From Pseudomonas hefeiensis (lineage in GTDB: Bacteria > Pseudomonadota > Gammaproteobacteria > Pseudomonadales > Pseudomonadaceae), in NCBI RefSeq assembly GCF_030687835.1, contig NZ_CP117449.1:5957001-6021000 (forward strand): 64,000 nucleotides of DNA. The letters are read 5' to 3'. This document shows, in pieces, positions 16,947 to 26,900 of this stretch (position 1 is the first letter of the stretch; each line of letters starts with the position of its first letter). Made by a program: the position numbers and the translations under genes. The notes under the pieces are model-generated. The model was not told the origin of the DNA. It was given only the letters and a program-made list of their open reading frames with translations, and made no database searches.

Positions 16947-17867
16947 TTAGGGTCGGCGGCGTCCCTCCTCTCTGAGCAACGTCTGCAAGGTGTCCAGGCG
17001 CGCACCGTCGAAAGCAATGACGGTGCCTTGCTCGAACACCCGACGCGCCAGTCCCGTCAAAACCGCACCCGGTGGCAGTTCGATCTGTAACCGCACGCCT
17101 CGCTCGTAGGCGCTTTGCACGGTGCCGCGCCAGTCCACCACGCGGCACATGTTGAAGGCCAGGTCCTCACGCAAGGCGTCGGTGTTCACCATGGGCCGGG
17201 CACGACTGCCGCTCAGATAACCCAACGAGGGCGCTTTCAACGGCACGTCGGCGAACGCCTGGGCCAGTGTCCGGGCCGGGACCTCCAGCAATGGACAGTG
17301 GGACGGTACGCTCACCGCCAGCCGACATGCTTTCGCGGCGCCTTGGCTGCGCGCCTTCTCGGCGACGATACCCATTGCCTGGTCACTGCCAGCAATGACC
17401 ACCTGGTTATCGGCATTGATGTTGGCCAGGTAAACCGGCGTCATGGCGCTGTGTACCTGCGCGAGCAACGCCTCCACCGTCGCAAGCTCAAGACCGATGA
17501 TCGCCGTCATGCCATAGCCTCGCGGATACGCCTGCTGCATCAGTTCGCCCCGCAGACTGACCAGCCGCAAGGCATCATCGAACTCCAGCGCACCGGCCAC
17601 CACCGCCGCCGGGTACGCGCCGATGGACAGGCCCGCGACGTAATCCGGCGCAGGTGCCTGCTCCAACAATTGCCGGGCCGCTGCCACACCAGCAATCAAC
17701 AGACACAGTTGCACGGCCCGGGTCGACTGCAACGCCTCGGTGCTGTCCAACTGTCGTACGTTTTCCCCCAGCACTTCACCGGCCTGTTCCAGCAGTTGCG
17801 GCGACACGCCCTGGAGCATGCCCGCTCGCTGCGCACCCTGGCCGGGGAATACCAAAAGGCTGCTCAC
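16947..17867 (-). CDS. mdcH: Malonate decarboxylase epsilon subunit (malonyl transferase)
   Basis: Malonyl-CoA:ACP transacylase-like protein of 306 aa that loads malonyl groups on the MdcC carrier protein. It has the LLVFPGQGAQ N-terminus, the nucleophile motif GLSIGAYPAAV, and the VPSHCPLL histidine motif. A GTG start at 17867 overlaps the mdcG TGA as GTGA, implying coupled translation; the longer ATG frame from 17894 would run into mdcG. Confidence 0.94.
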   Translation of the reverse strand: MSSLLVFPGQGAQRAGMLQGVSPQLLEQAGEVLGENVRQLDSTEALQSTRAVQLCLLIAGVAAARQLLEQAPAPDYVAGLSIGAYPAAVVAGALEFDDALRLVSLRGELMQQAYPRGYGMTAIIGLELATVEALLAQVHSAMTPVYLANINADNQVVIAGSDQAMGIVAEKARSQGAAKACRLAVSVPSHCPLLEVPARTLAQAFADVPLKAPSLGYLSGSRARPMVNTDALREDLAFNMCRVVDWRGTVQSAYERGVRLQIELPPGAVLTGLARRVFEQGTVIAFDGARLDTLQTLLREEGRRRP

Positions 17868-18484
17868 GCCACTTGCTCCAGCGCCGGTTGCCACGGATCA
17901 GTCACCAGACGCGCCTGAAGATTATCCTTGAGCAATACCCGCCGCGCCGCGCCGGCCCACTCGCGCAGGGCGACGGCGCCGAAGGGGGTTTGTAATTGCA
18001 TGTCTACGGCGCACGTCGAACCGTCCAGTTGCGTCAACAAATCCCGGGCCTGAATACGATCCAGCGGATGCGGTGTGCGCAGGATCAAATCCAGGTCACT
18101 GCGCGCATGCAGCGCCTCGATGCCACTGGCCAGTTCAAATCCGGCGCTGCCGCTGACGCCCCAGATCCAGCCGCTGGCATCCAGCATCGGCCGCAATTGA
18201 GCGAGCGCCTGCAACGCCGGCAAGTCACGGCGCAATGCGACATGGCAAAGATCCTCCGGGCGCACCCGGCGCTGGATCGCCGTCACCGGCATCGACGTGG
18301 CGTAACGCTGTTCCCGCAAGGCTCCGCGCACGCCCACGGCAATGTGCCCCGGCGTGCTCATCGCCCGCCGCACCACCACCGGTTGCCCAAGGCTGAGGGA
18401 CTCAATGACCCACGCCGGCGCATCCGCAGGCAACGGCTGTGGCGTCATTCCCCACAGCAGGTCGTGGGCCAGGAACGTGCTCAC
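17864..18484 (-). CDS. mdcG: Phosphoribosyl-dephospho-CoA transferase (holo-ACP synthase)
   Basis: A 206-aa enzyme that attaches the 2'-(5''-phosphoribosyl)-3'-dephospho-CoA prosthetic group to MdcC. The nucleotidyltransferase motif is GSAGFELASG...ARSDLDLIL. It starts with GTG at 18484, overlapping the mdcE stop as GTGA; the upstream ATG at 18601 lies inside mdcE. It works with MdcB, which makes the cofactor precursor. Confidence 0.93.
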   Translation of the reverse strand: MSTFLAHDLLWGMTPQPLPADAPAWVIESLSLGQPVVVRRAMSTPGHIAVGVRGALREQRYATSMPVTAIQRRVRPEDLCHVALRRDLPALQALAQLRPMLDASGWIWGVSGSAGFELASGIEALHARSDLDLILRTPHPLDRIQARDLLTQLDGSTCAVDMQLQTPFGAVALREWAGAARRVLLKDNLQARLVTDPWQPALEQVA

Positions 18485-19284
18485 CACTGCGCTCTCAACA
18501 ATTGGCGAACGGTGCTGGAGGCCGCACGATGCGTCGCCCCGAGGCGGCTGCTCAAGTCCCGAGGCGCGCCTGCCACGTCGTTGATCGCCTGTTGCAAGCA
18601 CTCCCTGACCCGTGCCAGATCCGCTGCGTTTGGTTGTTCAATCTGCTCCACCGACAAGGTTTCCCACAGCAACCCGAGGCTGGCAAAGCTGTCGATGTCA
18701 TAAGCCATCGGCGGCACGCTGGCGGCCAAGGCTTCAAGCTCTTCGACGCTGCGCAGGGTCACCCGCGCCGCCGAGGCCTTGCCCATGGCGTGGACCATCA
18801 CGCCTGGATCGCGTAAGGCGATCAACCGGTTAGCCTGATAACCGTGGGCCAGGAATGCCCCGGACATAGCCTTGCCCACCAGCAAACCAATCACCGGATG
18901 CCCGGCCAGCCGCGCTCGGGCATAACTGTCCGCCGCACCGGCCAGGGCCTGATGAATGCCGAGGGCTTCTTCGCGACGACCGTAGGCCTGGCTCGGCACA
19001 TCGACGATGGCGATCAGCGCGCGCTTGCTGGACGCATCGCGGTCGGCGTCAATGGCGTCATCCACGGCCTTGGCCAAGCCCCAGCCTTCCAGCAAACCGA
19101 CTTCACCGTTGCGGGCCCGAGGGAAACGGCTATCGGGATCGGCCACGACCGCCAACAGCCGCACGTTTTGCTCGCCCAGTGTGACGTCGGCCACTTTCAG
19201 CGAAGCGGGCAGTCCCCCCAACGGCCTGGCGCCGTCGCTCAGCGCCGCGAACCAGCGCAAGCCTCTCAACGAATACGAATTCAT
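18481..19284 (-). CDS. mdcE: Malonate decarboxylase gamma subunit
   Basis: A 267-aa codecarboxylase subunit. Together with MdcD it forms the carboxy-lyase that decarboxylates malonyl-S-ACP to acetyl-S-ACP, with a crotonase/carboxyltransferase-type fold (VGKAMSGAFLAHGYQANRLIAL). Its ATG overlaps the mdcD TGA as ATGA at 19281-19284. Confidence 0.95.
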   Translation of the reverse strand: MNSYSLRGLRWFAALSDGARPLGGLPASLKVADVTLGEQNVRLLAVVADPDSRFPRARNGEVGLLEGWGLAKAVDDAIDADRDASSKRALIAIVDVPSQAYGRREEALGIHQALAGAADSYARARLAGHPVIGLLVGKAMSGAFLAHGYQANRLIALRDPGVMVHAMGKASAARVTLRSVEELEALAASVPPMAYDIDSFASLGLLWETLSVEQIEQPNAADLARVRECLQQAINDVAGAPRDLSSRLGATHRAASSTVRQLLRAQW

Positions 19285-20132
19285 GGGCGTTCTCCCTGAT
19301 ACAACTGGCGAACCGCGGCCGGTTCGATTTGCACTTCAGTGTCCAGTCGGGCCAAACGTTGCAGGAACACCTCGGCCTGAGCGCTGCGGTGCTCGGCGGG
19401 TACGCCCAAATGCAACAACTGGCTGACTTGCTCGCGGATCTGCGTCACGTCATCGGCCACATAGCGGTCCACCAAGCCGGTGGCAAAGCGTTGCTCACCG
19501 CCGGTCAGGCTCCAGATGAACGGCCGATCACGGGAGTCATATTCATCGATCCCGGCTTCCTGCTCGATCACCTGCGGACCGTTCAGGCCCAGTCGCGCTT
19601 CCTGGGTCACCAACAAATAGCTGCACAGCCCGGCGGCGATGGACATGCCGCCAAAACAACCGACGCTGCCGGCCACCACACCGATGACGGGCTGGTACTG
19701 GCGCAAGTCGACAATCGCCGAATGAATCTCGGCAATCGCCGCCAGCCCGAGGTTAGCTTCCTGCAAACGCACGCCACCGGTTTCCAGCAGCAACACGGCG
19801 CGGGTCGGAATGCCTTTGCGGTTGTCCTCGGCGGCCAGCTCCAGCGCGCCGGCGATCTTCGCCCCGCCGACCTCGCCAAGGCTACCGCCCTGGAACGCAC
19901 CTTCGATGGCCGCGATCACCACTGGCAGGCCATCCAGCAAGCCCTTGGCGATCACCACACCGTCGTCGCTTTGCGGTACCACGCCCTGGCGCAGCAGCCA
20001 GGGCGACATGATCCGCTGGAAGGGATCGAGCAGTTCACGGAACGAACCGTCATCCAGCAGGGCTTTGGCCCGTTGCCGGGCACCCAGCTCGACGAAGCTG
20101 TGTTTGTTGAGCAACGCTGCGCTGTCAGTCAT
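19281..20132 (-). CDS. mdcD: Malonate decarboxylase beta subunit
   Basis: A 283-aa carboxyltransferase-like subunit of the decarboxylase. Key stretches are EGAFQGGSLGEVGGAKIAGALE, an oxyanion-type glycine-rich segment VAGSVGCFGGMSIAAG, and QVIEQEAGIDEYDSRDRP. I chose ATG 20132, which overlaps the mdcC stop by 8 bp; the longer frame to 20273 duplicates mdcC coding DNA in another phase. Confidence 0.95.
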   Translation of the reverse strand: MTDSAALLNKHSFVELGARQRAKALLDDGSFRELLDPFQRIMSPWLLRQGVVPQSDDGVVIAKGLLDGLPVVIAAIEGAFQGGSLGEVGGAKIAGALELAAEDNRKGIPTRAVLLLETGGVRLQEANLGLAAIAEIHSAIVDLRQYQPVIGVVAGSVGCFGGMSIAAGLCSYLLVTQEARLGLNGPQVIEQEAGIDEYDSRDRPFIWSLTGGEQRFATGLVDRYVADDVTQIREQVSQLLHLGVPAEHRSAQAEVFLQRLARLDTEVQIEPAAVRQLYQGERP

Positions 20133-20424
20133 GGCCGATCTCCTCGAAGCCTTGTTCCAGGCGCAAACGCACCACGCCGGGGGTGGCGCCGAAATCGTGG
20201 ATGTCGATAGACAGGGCCGGTGGCATCTGGCCGTCGAACATGCGGGCGAACAAGTGTTGCCAGCGTTGTTCACTGCCGTTGACCGAGGTCTGCACCTGAA
20301 TGGTCAACTTGCCCGCCAGGCCCGGCTCGATCAGCACTTCCAGGTCGCCCGAGCCGACGCAGCCCACCAGCGCCCGGCCCCGTGGCGGCTGCCCGGCGGG
20401 AAATTCAAAGGATAAGGTTTGCAT
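20125..20424 (-). CDS. mdcC: Malonate decarboxylase acyl carrier protein (delta subunit)
   Basis: A 99-aa carrier protein whose Ser25, in VGCVGSGDLEVL, is the expected attachment point for phosphoribosyl-dephospho-CoA. It starts at 20424, overlapping the mdcB TGA as ATGA. The acetyl/malonyl groups it carries are exchanged by MdcA and MdcH and decarboxylated by MdcDE. Confidence 0.94.
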   Translation of the reverse strand: MQTLSFEFPAGQPPRGRALVGCVGSGDLEVLIEPGLAGKLTIQVQTSVNGSEQRWQHLFARMFDGQMPPALSIDIHDFGATPGVVRLRLEQGFEEIGHD

Positions 20425-21299
20425 CAGCACACTCCTGGGAAGAGGCCATCGCCGCGCTCAATACGGTCGAGGAACAGGCAAGCGGCGAGCAAGTCGGCAG
20501 CGCCGCCGGGCGAGGCGTTCATGGCAATCAATTGTTGGTCCAGCGCATGCAACTGGCGACGACCGCCCAGGCTGGCGCTGCCGCCCGCGTCGAGCACCGC
20601 TTTGGCGCCGTACTGCATGGCCTGCAAACCCGGTTCGCCGGCGCGGTAGAGCACGCAGGTGTCGGCCAACGTCGTCATGATCGCCAGCAAGGCATCGAGC
20701 CGAGCGTTCTGTTCTCCCGCCCCCGCCGCGCGACTGCGCTTGAGTTGCGGCAGGGCCAGGCCGGTGACAGCCGGGAATGCCAGCTGTGCTTCTTCCCGGG
20801 CGCCGCGCACACCGTAGCGTTGGGCCACTTGAGCACCATGGCTGAAGGGTTTGGGGGCATAGCGATCTTCCAGCAAGGCCAGGCGGGCGGCTCTTAAAGC
20901 AACAGCGCTGGGAGTGCTGGATTCAGGTTCCAGCGCCATAGCAGCGACCAACAGGCCAAGGGCCCAGATGGCGCCGCGGTGGGTGTTCACGCCGTCGGTG
21001 GTAGCGAGCATCGCCGCTTCCCCCTCCCGGCCGATCCGCCCAAGGGCTTCGCGCAACGGCAGGCCGATCTCGCCGCATTCAAGGGCGGCGTCGGCCATTT
21101 CCTTGAATGCCGGCCACAGCGACAACGCCGAAGCGTGCATCAACCCCAGGTGCAGATCGGTGTGGGCGCCATTGCCGCGCCGATCTACCAGGGCCGGTTT
21201 GGGTGACAGATCGGCTTCGTCGATCAGCGCGTCCACCGCCATGTCGGCCAGACGCTCGGCCAGAGACAGGCTTTCCGGTTGCAGGTTGAAGGCGTGCAT
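20424..21299 (-). CDS. mdcB: Triphosphoribosyl-dephospho-CoA synthase
   Basis: A 291-aa CitG/MdcB-family protein that makes 2'-(5''-triphosphoribosyl)-3'-dephospho-CoA from ATP and dephospho-CoA, the precursor of the MdcC prosthetic group. Family signatures are [16 protein letters not shown] near the N-terminus, [16 protein letters not shown], and [13 protein letters not shown] near the end. The ATG directly abuts the mdcA stop. Confidence 0.94.
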   Translation of the reverse strand: MHAFNLQPESLSLAERLADMAVDALIDEADLSPKPALVDRRGNGAHTDLHLGLMHASALSLWPAFKEMADAALECGEIGLPLREALGRIGREGEAAMLATTDGVNTHRGAIWALGLLVAAMALEPESSTPSAVALRAARLALLEDRYAPKPFSHGAQVAQRYGVRGAREEAQLAFPAVTGLALPQLKRSRAAGAGEQNARLDALLAIMTTLADTCVLYRAGEPGLQAMQYGAKAVLDAGGSASLGGRRQLHALDQQLIAMNASPGGAADLLAACLFLDRIERGDGLFPGVC

Positions 21300-22970
21300 T
21301 TACCAACTCCTGAATTTGGCGGGCGGGTTGTAGAGGCCACCGGACCACTCCACCAGGTCGGCCACACTCTTGGCGGCGAGCAACTCACGGGTGGCGTCGG
21401 TGCGGCGAATGCCGAGGTCTTCAGGCAGGGCTATCAAGCCTTCGCGGCGCATACGGGCAGTGTCTTTCGGGTTATGGCGCAAACCGATGGCAGTGACCCC
21501 GGCCACGGCGGCGATCATTGCTTGACGCTCTTCCAGAGAGCGAGCCTTGTACAGGTAGGCGATGCCCTCTTCGGTGAGCAAGTGGGTGACGTCGTCGCCA
21601 TAGATCATGATCGGCGCCAGGGGCATGCCGGCTTTTTTCGCCACCTCCACCGCGTCGAGGGTTTCGACGAAGGTGGGTTTGCCGCCCTCCTGGAAGGTCT
21701 CGACCATCTGTACCACCAGTTTCTTGCCCCGTTCGAGCAACGGCGCCTCGCCATCGCCGTGGCGCATGTCGAGCCAGGCCGGCGTGCCGTGACGGCGACC
21801 GCGCGGGTCGTGGCCCATGTTCGGCGCACCGCCGAAACCAGCCAGTCGGCCACGGGTCACCGTCGAAGAATGTCCGTCGCCGTCCACCTGCAAAGTGGCG
21901 CCGATGAACAGGTCCACCGCGTATTGTCCGGCCAGTTGGCAGACCATGCGGTTGGAGCGCAGTGAGCCGTCATGACCGGTGAAGAACACATCCGGCCGCG
22001 CGGCGATGTAGTTTTCCATGCCCAGCTCGGTGCCAAAGCAATGCACGCTTTCGACCCAGCCGCTTTCAATGGCCGGAATCAACGTAGGGTGAGGATTGAG
22101 GGTCCAGTTGCGGCAAATCTTGCCCTTCAAACCCAGGGACTCGCCGTAGGTCGGCAGGATCAGCTCGATAGCGGCGGTGTTGAACCCGATGCCGTGATTG
22201 AGGGACTGGACGTTGTGTTTCTCGTAGATCCCGCGAATCGCCATCATCGCCATCAACACATGCACCGGCTTGATATGGCGCGGGTCGCGGGTGAACAGCG
22301 GTTCGATGTAGAACGGCTTGTCGGCCACCACCACGAAATCGACCCAGGACGCCGGGATATCAACCCGTGGCAGGTCGGTGACATCGTCCACCAATTGGTT
22401 GACCTGAACGATGACGATGCCATCGCTGAAGGCCGCCGGCTCAATCAGCGCCGGCGTGTCTTCGGTACTGGGGCCGGTGTAGATATTGCCGGCACGGTCG
22501 GCCATGAACCCGGCCGAGAGCACCACGTTGGGAATCAGGTCCACCACCAGCCGGGCATAAAGTTCGATGTAGGTGTGAATCGCACCGACTTCCAGCAGGC
22601 CGTCTTCCAGCAGTTGGCTGATGCGCAGGCTCTGGGTGCCGGCGAAGGAAAAATCGAGTTTGCGGGCAATGCCGCGCTCGAACAGGTCCAGGTGTTCGGA
22701 GCGACCGACGCTAGGCATGATCATGTGCAGGTCGTGCAGCTTCGCCGGGTCGACTTTGGCCAGAGAGCGCGACAGAAAGTCCGCCTGCTTCTGATTATTG
22801 CCTTCCAGCACCACGCGATCACCCGGCAGGATCAACGCCTCCAGCGCCGCAACGATCTTGTCGGTGGGCAACACCACACCGTCGGCAAGCCCCTTCACCA
22901 GCTCGAGACGCCGCTGCTTTTCGCAACGCCGCCGCGTCCAGCGCGAGTCGGGGGATATTATTGTTGTCAT
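21300..22970 (-). CDS. mdcA: Malonate decarboxylase alpha subunit (acetyl-S-ACP:malonate ACP transferase)
   Basis: A 556-aa CoA-transferase-like subunit that exchanges acetyl for malonyl on MdcC, the first step of the catalytic cycle. Recognisable stretches include GDRVVLEGNNQKQADFLSR, LNHGIGFNTAAIELILPTY, and FGGAPNMGHDPRGRRHGTPA. I use ATG 22970 with GGAG 5 nt upstream; a GTG at 22976 is possible. It leads the operon mdcABCDEGH-madLM. About 83 bp upstream is a LysR-type palindrome, the probable MdcR site. Confidence 0.95.
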   Translation of the reverse strand: MTTIISPDSRWTRRRCEKQRRLELVKGLADGVVLPTDKIVAALEALILPGDRVVLEGNNQKQADFLSRSLAKVDPAKLHDLHMIMPSVGRSEHLDLFERGIARKLDFSFAGTQSLRISQLLEDGLLEVGAIHTYIELYARLVVDLIPNVVLSAGFMADRAGNIYTGPSTEDTPALIEPAAFSDGIVIVQVNQLVDDVTDLPRVDIPASWVDFVVVADKPFYIEPLFTRDPRHIKPVHVLMAMMAIRGIYEKHNVQSLNHGIGFNTAAIELILPTYGESLGLKGKICRNWTLNPHPTLIPAIESGWVESVHCFGTELGMENYIAARPDVFFTGHDGSLRSNRMVCQLAGQYAVDLFIGATLQVDGDGHSSTVTRGRLAGFGGAPNMGHDPRGRRHGTPAWLDMRHGDGEAPLLERGKKLVVQMVETFQEGGKPTFVETLDAVEVAKKAGMPLAPIMIYGDDVTHLLTEEGIAYLYKARSLEERQAMIAAVAGVTAIGLRHNPKDTARMRREGLIALPEDLGIRRTDATRELLAAKSVADLVEWSGGLYNPPAKFRSW

Positions 22971-23052
22971 GACCACTCCACGGGTTCGCTGTCGTGGAGG
23001 TCACATTAGGAGCGTTGTGGCGAGGGCATCAATCAAGCTCGGTGGCGGATCG

Positions 23053-23067
23053 TTACGCTTGGCGTAA
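23053..23067. promoter_or_regulatory. LysR-type operator (T-N11-A) upstream of mdcA
   Basis: Perfect dyad TTACGC-TTG-GCGTAA, containing T-N11-A, 83 bp before the mdcA ATG. It is the best candidate for the MdcR recognition site; MdcR is the only LysR gene in the window. Confidence 0.65.
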
Positions 23068-23082
23068 TGGTTGAACGCAGTT

Positions 23083-23395
23083 CCTGTGGGAGCGACGCAC
23101 AACCGGGAGAAACAGGTCGGCTATAAGGCCGCCTCGCGAGCAAGCTTTGCTCCCACAGATCTGATCAAACAGGTCTGATCAAACAGATCTGATTGGCGCA
23201 TACCCGCTAAAGCCAGGCCGGCTGTCAGGCCGCCATCGCGAGCAGGCTCGCTCCGACACTGCTTTCGGTCGTTTATAAGATCAGTGCCCACCGCCTATCC
23301 TGTGGGAGCCAAGCTTGCTCGCGATAGCGGTGGGTCAGCTTGCACCCATGCTGAATAAACCGCCGCCTTCGCGAGCAGGCTCGCTCACACAGTTT
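23083..23395. repeat. REP cluster with a short tandem repeat between mdcA and chpC
   Basis: The 458-bp gap 22971-23428 holds the mdcA regulatory region and then at least five REP half-sites in alternating orientation (about 23083, 23134, 23232, 23300 and 23370), some decayed. A 14-bp unit CAGATCTGATCAAA is repeated at 23156-23169, 23170-23183 (one change) and partly at 23184-23193. No gene is seen. Confidence 0.82.
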
Positions 23396-23428
23396 GATCG
23401 AAGTACAACCATTGCAACTTCGTATGTC

Positions 23429-23905
23429 TCAGGGTTTGTGGTGCTGAACCAACCCCGCAGCCACCACCAACTCTTCCAATGCCAACAAGTCCGGTACTTT
23501 CGCCACATGCTCCCCCACTTGCACCGCGGCCTGTTCCAGCCCGCACAACGGTACGTCGACGTAGCTCAGTTGGGTGTCGAGCTTGTAAGAGCGCGGAATG
23601 CCTTGTACCAGCAGCGCGATGAAACGCAGCTCCGGTCGGCCGCCGAGGGCGTTGAGGATGACGATGCGCACTCGCTCGCCAATGACGGTTTTCTGGCCGC
23701 AGGCCGACTCGAAGCTCAGCAACGGGATTTGCCGTTCGCGCCAGCTCACCCAACCCAGGAACCACGGCGGAGTGTCCATATCGAACGCGCTGCTCTGGTA
23801 ATCGATCAGCTCGGCCACGGCCACGTTTGGCAAGATCAGGTGCCGGTCGGCCAGGGGTAGCAGCAACCCGGTGATGTGCCCCGTTCGGGGGTGAAGATCA
23901 TGCAT
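23429..23905 (-). CDS. chpC: CheW-like accessory protein of the Pil-Chp system
   Basis: A 158-aa CheW-domain protein (LLLPLADRHLILPNVAVAELIDY..., FLGWVSWRERQIPLLSFE). It starts at 23905 and overlaps the end of chpA by 8 nt, as expected for ChpC, the last gene of the Pil-Chp operon. CheW proteins couple receptors (PilJ) to the kinase ChpA. chpB, a methylesterase gene that separates chpA and chpC in P. aeruginosa, is absent here. Confidence 0.88.
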   Translation of the reverse strand: MHDLHPRTGHITGLLLPLADRHLILPNVAVAELIDYQSSAFDMDTPPWFLGWVSWRERQIPLLSFESACGQKTVIGERVRIVILNALGGRPELRFIALLVQGIPRSYKLDTQLSYVDVPLCGLEQAAVQVGEHVAKVPDLLALEELVVAAGLVQHHKP

Positions 23906-26900
23906 GGGTTTTGCTCCAGCGGGCGATGCTGTCGAGCAGCACCGATTCCTGATACGGCTTGCCCAGGTAGTCGTTGACGCCGATGGCCATGGCACGTTCG
24001 CGGTGTTTCTGACCCGTGCGGGAGGTGATCATGATGATCGGCAGGTGGGCAAGGCGCGGGTCATTGCGCACTTGCGTGGCCACTTCGAAGCCGTCCATAC
24101 GCGGCATTTCGATGTCCAGCAACATCAGATCGGGGGAATGTTCAGCCAGCAGCGCCATGGCATCCACGCCGTCCTTGGCGGTAAGCACGTGCATGCCGTG
24201 GCGCTCCAGCAGGCGGCTGGTGACCTTGCGGACCGTCACCGAGTCGTCCACCACCAGCACCAGCAAGGGTCGCGGGTACTCGCCCTCGCCTTGCGCCGCT
24301 GCCGGGCGGCGTGGGGCCTGATGGGGCAAGGCGCGGATCGGTGCCAACAGGTCGAGAATCAACACCACCCGGCCGTCGCCCAGGATCGTCGCCCCCGACA
24401 AGCCCTGCACCGCCGAAAATTGCGGGCCGAGGCTCTTGACCACAATCTCCCGGGTCCCGGCGGTAGCATCCACTTGCACCGCGATATGCCGCTCGTTGCA
24501 TTGCATCAGCAGCACCGGCAACGGTTGGCTCTGGCCCAGCAGTTTCGGGCGAGCGCCGGTTTTCAATAGCTCACCCAGGTAGCACAACTCATAACGCTGC
24601 CCGGCGTAGGTGTAGGCAGGCGGGTCGAGCTGGTAATAGCCGTCCAGTTCAGCGGGCAACACCCGAACGATGCTTTCGATGGTATTGAGGGGGATGGCGT
24701 ACTGGTCTTCGTGACATTGCACCATCAACGCCCGGTTTACCGCCACGGTAAACGGCAAGCGGATGCGAAAATGCACGCCCTGCCCCGGCGTGGAGTCGAT
24801 AACCATGCCGCCGCCCAGTTGCCGCACCTCTTCGTGGACCACGTCCATGCCGACGCCGCGCCCGGAAATCTGGGTGATTTTTTCGGCGGTGGAAAAGCCC
24901 GGCTGCAGGATGAATTGCAGCACGTCTCGGTCGCTGATGTCGCTGTCCGGTGCTAGCAGGCCACGCTTGATCGCTTTGCTGCGCACCGCCTCCAGAGGCA
25001 CTCCGGCGCCGTCGTCGCGGATGTCGAAAATGATGTCGCCACCTTCGCGGGACAGGTCGAGGCTGATACGCCCCCGGGCCGGTTTGCCGGCAGCGATGCG
25101 CACGTCGGCCGGCTCCAGGCCGTGGTCGACGGCGTTGCGCAGCATGTGCTCCAGGGGCGCGGCCATGCGCTCCAGCACGCTGCGGTCCATTTCGCCTTCA
25201 GCATTGCCAACCACGAATTCCACGTCCTTGCCCAGTTCCTGCGCCACTTGCCGAACGATGCGTTTGAGCCGCGGCAACATGCGCTCGAACGGCACCATGC
25301 GCGTGCGCATCAGGCCTTCCTGGAGTTCAGTGTTGATACGCCCTTGCTGTTGCAACAGGTTTTCAGCGTCGTGGTTACTACGGTCGAGGGTCTCCTTGAG
25401 ATCGAGCAGGTCCGAGGCCGATTCGAACAGCGCCCGGGACAACTGCTGCAACTGGGAATGCCGGTCCATCTCCAGCGGGTCGAATTCTTCATAGCCCAGG
25501 CGCTCGGCCTCGACCTGCTGACGACTGAGGATCCGCCCCTGGGTTTCGGTATCAAGACGGCGCAACTGGTCGCGCATGCGCTCGATGGTGGTTTCCATCT
25601 CACCGAGGGCCACGCGCGCGTCGTTGACCTGCTGTTCGATACGCCCACGGAAAATCGAGGTTTCCCCGGCCAGGTTCACCAGGTCGTCGAGCAGTTCGGC
25701 GGAGACCTTGACCATGTCCGCGCCGTCGCTCGGGGTACCGGGCTCAGGTCTTGCGGGTGCAGGCGACGGGGTCGGTTCCGGCGCGGAGACGACCTTGGGC
25801 GCCTCGCTGTCCTGCGGATGATTCACCGCCTGGATCTGCGCGATCAGCCGGTCGGCGAGCGGGCACGGGTGGCCGGCGCGCACCGCATCGAGCATCTGCG
25901 CCAGCCGGTCATGGCTGCTTTGCAACAAAGCGAACAGCGCCGTAGTCGGCTGGAGCAACCCTGCCGATAAGCCTTCATAAAGATTTTCCAGCTCATGAGC
26001 CAAGTCGCCGATGGGTACGATTTCCACCATTCGCGCGCCGCCCTTGAGGGTGTGCAAGTCCCTCAGCAGGGTTTCCAGGGCCTGGCGGTTCGACGGTTCG
26101 TCCTGCCAGCGCAGCAGCGCTGAGCCGGCGCTGTCGAGAATGTCGAAACCTTCTTCAAGGAAGATTTCCAGCAGCTCCGGATCATGTCCGGCCCCCTCGC
26201 TCTGGATCGACCCGGCCGAATCGATTGGGTTCGGCTTGTCCTGACGGAACCGGCGAATGGCGTCGATCAGCGCAACGGGATCACCCAACGGCTGGCCCTG
26301 CTGCAACTGCCCGAGCAGCAGGTCGAGGCGTTCGTGACTGCTGCTGAGCAGTTGCTCCAGTTCCGCGCTGTGGCTGTAACGGCGGTCCACCAGCCCTTCG
26401 TAGAGGTTTTCCAGCTCCTGGGCCAGGTCGCTCACCGACCGGATATCGGCCATTCGCGCGCCGCCTTTGAGGGTGTGCAGGTCCCCGTTGCAACGAGGAC
26501 AGCGGCGCTGCATTGTCCGGGTCGGACAGCCATCGTTGCAGGGCCTGGGCGGCGCTTTCGAGAATATCCTGCGCCTCTTCGAGGAAGATCGAGGCAATGT
26601 CCTCGTCCACTGAGGTCTCAGCAGGGGCGTTGCGCTGCAGTTCAGCTGTCGCGTTCCCCAGTTCGCGGATGCTCAGGGTGCGGCTGCCATCGCTGCGGAT
26701 CAGGCCGGTAGCCGATGGGTCGAGGCTCTCCTGGAGCAAGCCCGCGCAGGGCTTGCACCCGCTCGGGCTGTGAATGCACATGTTGGCCGGCGGCCAGTTC
26801 ATCGAGCATGTCGATCAAGGCTTCATGGGCGCGTTGCGCTTCCTGGAAAAACACCTCGCTGACCGCCAGGCTGCTTTCTTCCACTGCACCATAGAGATCA

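Noticed and set aside
23083..23395. A CRISPR-like array
   Set aside because: Repeats are palindromic REP half-sites in alternating orientation with irregular spacing, and no cas gene is near.
23898..26597. Treating the 3' part of chpA as a separate CheA-like gene starting at 26597
   Set aside because: Its first 40 residues (Ser/Arg/Cys-rich) are out-of-frame chpA. The true HPt sequence continues across the break from the other frame.
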